6,142 nt of DNA from Chloroflexota bacterium. GTDB taxonomy: Bacteria > Chloroflexota > Dehalococcoidia > RBG-13-53-26. A program made the position numbers and the translations under genes. Location: the NCBI GenBank assembly GCA_030616195.1, contig JAUWXW010000109.1, positions 1 through 6,142 on the forward strand, written 5' to 3'. This document shows, in pieces, positions 5,018-6,142 of this stretch. Each line of letters starts with the position of its first letter. Positions within the stretch are counted from its first letter, which is position 1. The notes under the pieces were generated by a model. That model was not told where the DNA came from. It worked only from the letters and a program-made list of their open reading frames with translations, and did no database searches.

Positions 5018-6142
5018 ATGGCAGAAAGCATAAGGGATAAAGTTGCTATTATCGGCATGGGTTGCCCCCCGTGGGGCGAGAGATGGGACTCAGATATCTT
5101 TGACCTGATCACCGAAGCCAGCTTCGGTGCCTTTGAGGACGCTGGAGTAGAACCCAAGCAAATTGAAGCATGCTGGGTGGGATATTACATCAATGATAAT
5201 GCCACTACCGGCCTTGTTGTCGCCCAGACACTGCAACTCCAGCAAATACCCATCACCCGTGTAGAAAACGGCTGCGGCTCCGGATCAGAGGCAATCCGGG
5301 GAGCTGCTTATGGCCTGGCCTCCAAGCAGTACGACCTTGTTCTGGCACTGGGATTTGAAAAGCAGAAGGACGTTGGTTTTCCCGGCCTGATTGTCGCGGG
5401 GGCCCCGGGGAAAGTCTACCCCATGTACGCCGCAGAGCAGGGTGCTGCACCGGGACGTTATGCCATGTCAGCTACGGCCTACTTCCGCAAGTATGGGTTG
5501 AGCCGGGAGGAAGGCAAAACCACGCTGGCCAAGATTTCGGTAAAGAGCCACCACAACGGTGCCCGGAACCCCCGGGCCCACCTGAGACGAGAGATTACGT
5601 TGGAGCAGGCGGTTAACGCCCCCATAATTGCCTGGCCCTTGGGGCTCTTCGACTGCTGCGGGGTAACTGATGGTGCCGCAGCAGCCGTTATGTGCCGCAC
5701 CGAAGATGTCAAGAAGTTCGCCGCTAACCATCCTCACGACTACGTAACCATCAAGGGCTTCGGCATCGCTGCCAGCCCGGGATGGGGGAAAGAGAGAGAG
5801 GACTACGACTTCACCTACTGGGATGCCACCGAAGCGGCCGCCAAGCAGGCATATGCTCAGGCAGGGATAAAGAATCCTCGAAAGGAACTGAGCCTGGCCG
5901 AGGTCCACGACTGCTTCTCCATCGCCGAGCTGGTAGGAGTGGAGTCCATGGGTATCTGTGAGTACGGACATGGCAAGGAAGACGTGGACGCAGGTGCCTG
6001 GGAACAGGAAGGGGAGATACCGGTAAACATAAGCGGCGGGCTGAAGTCCTCCGGTCACCCTATTGGCGCCAGCGGCTGTCGGGAGGTTTTCGAGTTCTAC
6101 ACCCAGTTCCAGGGGAAAGCAGAAGAGCCGTCCCGCCAGTTG
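5018..6142 (+). CDS. Thiolase-family protein (SCP-x/acetyl-CoA acetyltransferase-like), C-terminus cut by window edge
   Basis: 375 residues are present and the frame is open to the end; the family is about 385-430 long, so little is missing. The nucleophile region ENGCGSGSEA puts the acyl-accepting cysteine at C86. VHDCF at 296-300 (H297) and SGGLKSSGHPIGASG at 339-353 (H347) are the other active-site blocks. The final CxGxG-type cysteine block of canonical thiolases would fall just past the edge and cannot be checked. The HDCF and GHPIG style is that of SCP-x/lipid-transfer-like thiolases, which commonly work with a DUF35 partner, as in the archaeal thiolase-HMGCS complex, benzoylsuccinyl-CoA thiolase BbsAB, and Ltp2-ChsH2 steroid aldolase. 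The partner here is the upstream fusion protein. AGGAG (5004-5008) overlaps that gene's stop codon and sits 9 nt before the ATG, so the two are translated from one mRNA. Thiolysis, condensation or retro-aldol cleavage are all possible. Confidence 0.9.
   Translation, partial: MAESIRDKVAIIGMGCPPWGERWDSDIFDLITEASFGAFEDAGVEPKQIEACWVGYYINDNATTGLVVAQTLQLQQIPITRVENGCGSGSEAIRGAAYGLASKQYDLVLALGFEKQKDVGFPGLIVAGAPGKVYPMYAAEQGAAPGRYAMSATAYFRKYGLSREEGKTTLAKISVKSHHNGARNPRAHLRREITLEQAVNAPIIAWPLGLFDCCGVTDGAAAAVMCRTEDVKKFAANHPHDYVTIKGFGIAASPGWGKEREDYDFTYWDATEAAAKQAYAQAGIKNPRKELSLAEVHDCFSIAELVGVESMGICEYGHGKEDVDAGAWEQEGEIPVNISGGLKSSGHPIGASGCREVFEFYTQFQGKAEEPSRQL

Noticed and set aside
5468..6058. Minus-strand open frame of 196 codons
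   Set aside because: It lies entirely opposite the thiolase gene, whose conserved active-site blocks prove the plus strand is coding; it is a shadow frame.
1..6142. CRISPR array, tRNA or rRNA genes, insertion sequence
   Set aside because: No regularly spaced repeats, cloverleaf-like or rRNA-like sequence, and no transposase-like protein were seen on either strand.

Overview
The window comes from a bacterium of moderate G+C content (about half, judged by eye). It uses Shine-Dalgarno initiation and carries Ni-Fe carbon monoxide dehydrogenase, so an anaerobic, CO or acetyl-CoA-handling lifestyle is likely. A DUF3068/PorA-like membrane protein together with CODH and a thiolase / HMG-CoA-synthase-like / DUF35 set suggests Chloroflexota (for example a Dehalococcoidia-like lineage). 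An anaerobic desulfobacterial lineage is also possible. This placement is inference, not something the sequence proves.

Layout. 1-521 (minus): the N-terminal 173 residues of a CODH catalytic subunit (CooS type), cut by the window edge. 522-884: divergent intergenic region with a repeat copy and the likely promoter for the next gene. 885-1652 (plus): a complete classical short-chain dehydrogenase, HdhA-like. 1653-2257: a 605-bp gap with a post-gene hairpin and a second repeat copy. 2258-3235 (plus): a two-TM DUF3068 protein with a TTG start. 3236-3574: a structured leader with a good promoter, a dyad, and a 70-nt imperfect inverted repeat just upstream of the next ribosome binding site. 3575-5005 (plus): an HMG-CoA-synthase-like protein fused to a DUF35 zinc-ribbon/OB-fold domain. 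5018-6142 (plus): a thiolase-family protein, cut by the right edge. The last two genes are 12 bp apart and almost certainly one operon.

How the genes may work together. In archaea, thiolase, HMG-CoA synthase and a DUF35 protein form one complex that channels acetoacetyl-CoA. Here the synthase-like and DUF35 parts are one polypeptide next to a thiolase, so the same kind of assembly is likely. The synthase-like domain, however, lacks the usual catalytic Glu, Cys and His, while the thiolase keeps its nucleophilic Cys and GHP histidine. The simplest reading is a two-subunit acyl-CoA-processing complex in which the HMGCS fold is a scaffold or has a changed chemistry. The SDR could supply a 3-hydroxy/3-oxo redox step and CODH could link to acetyl-CoA or CO metabolism, but neither link is shown by the sequence.

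The most notable non-coding signals are the leader inverted repeat at 3472-3541 and an intergenic repeat family, with two clear copies (around 662-757 and 1775-1870) and a possible third core at 3275-3288.
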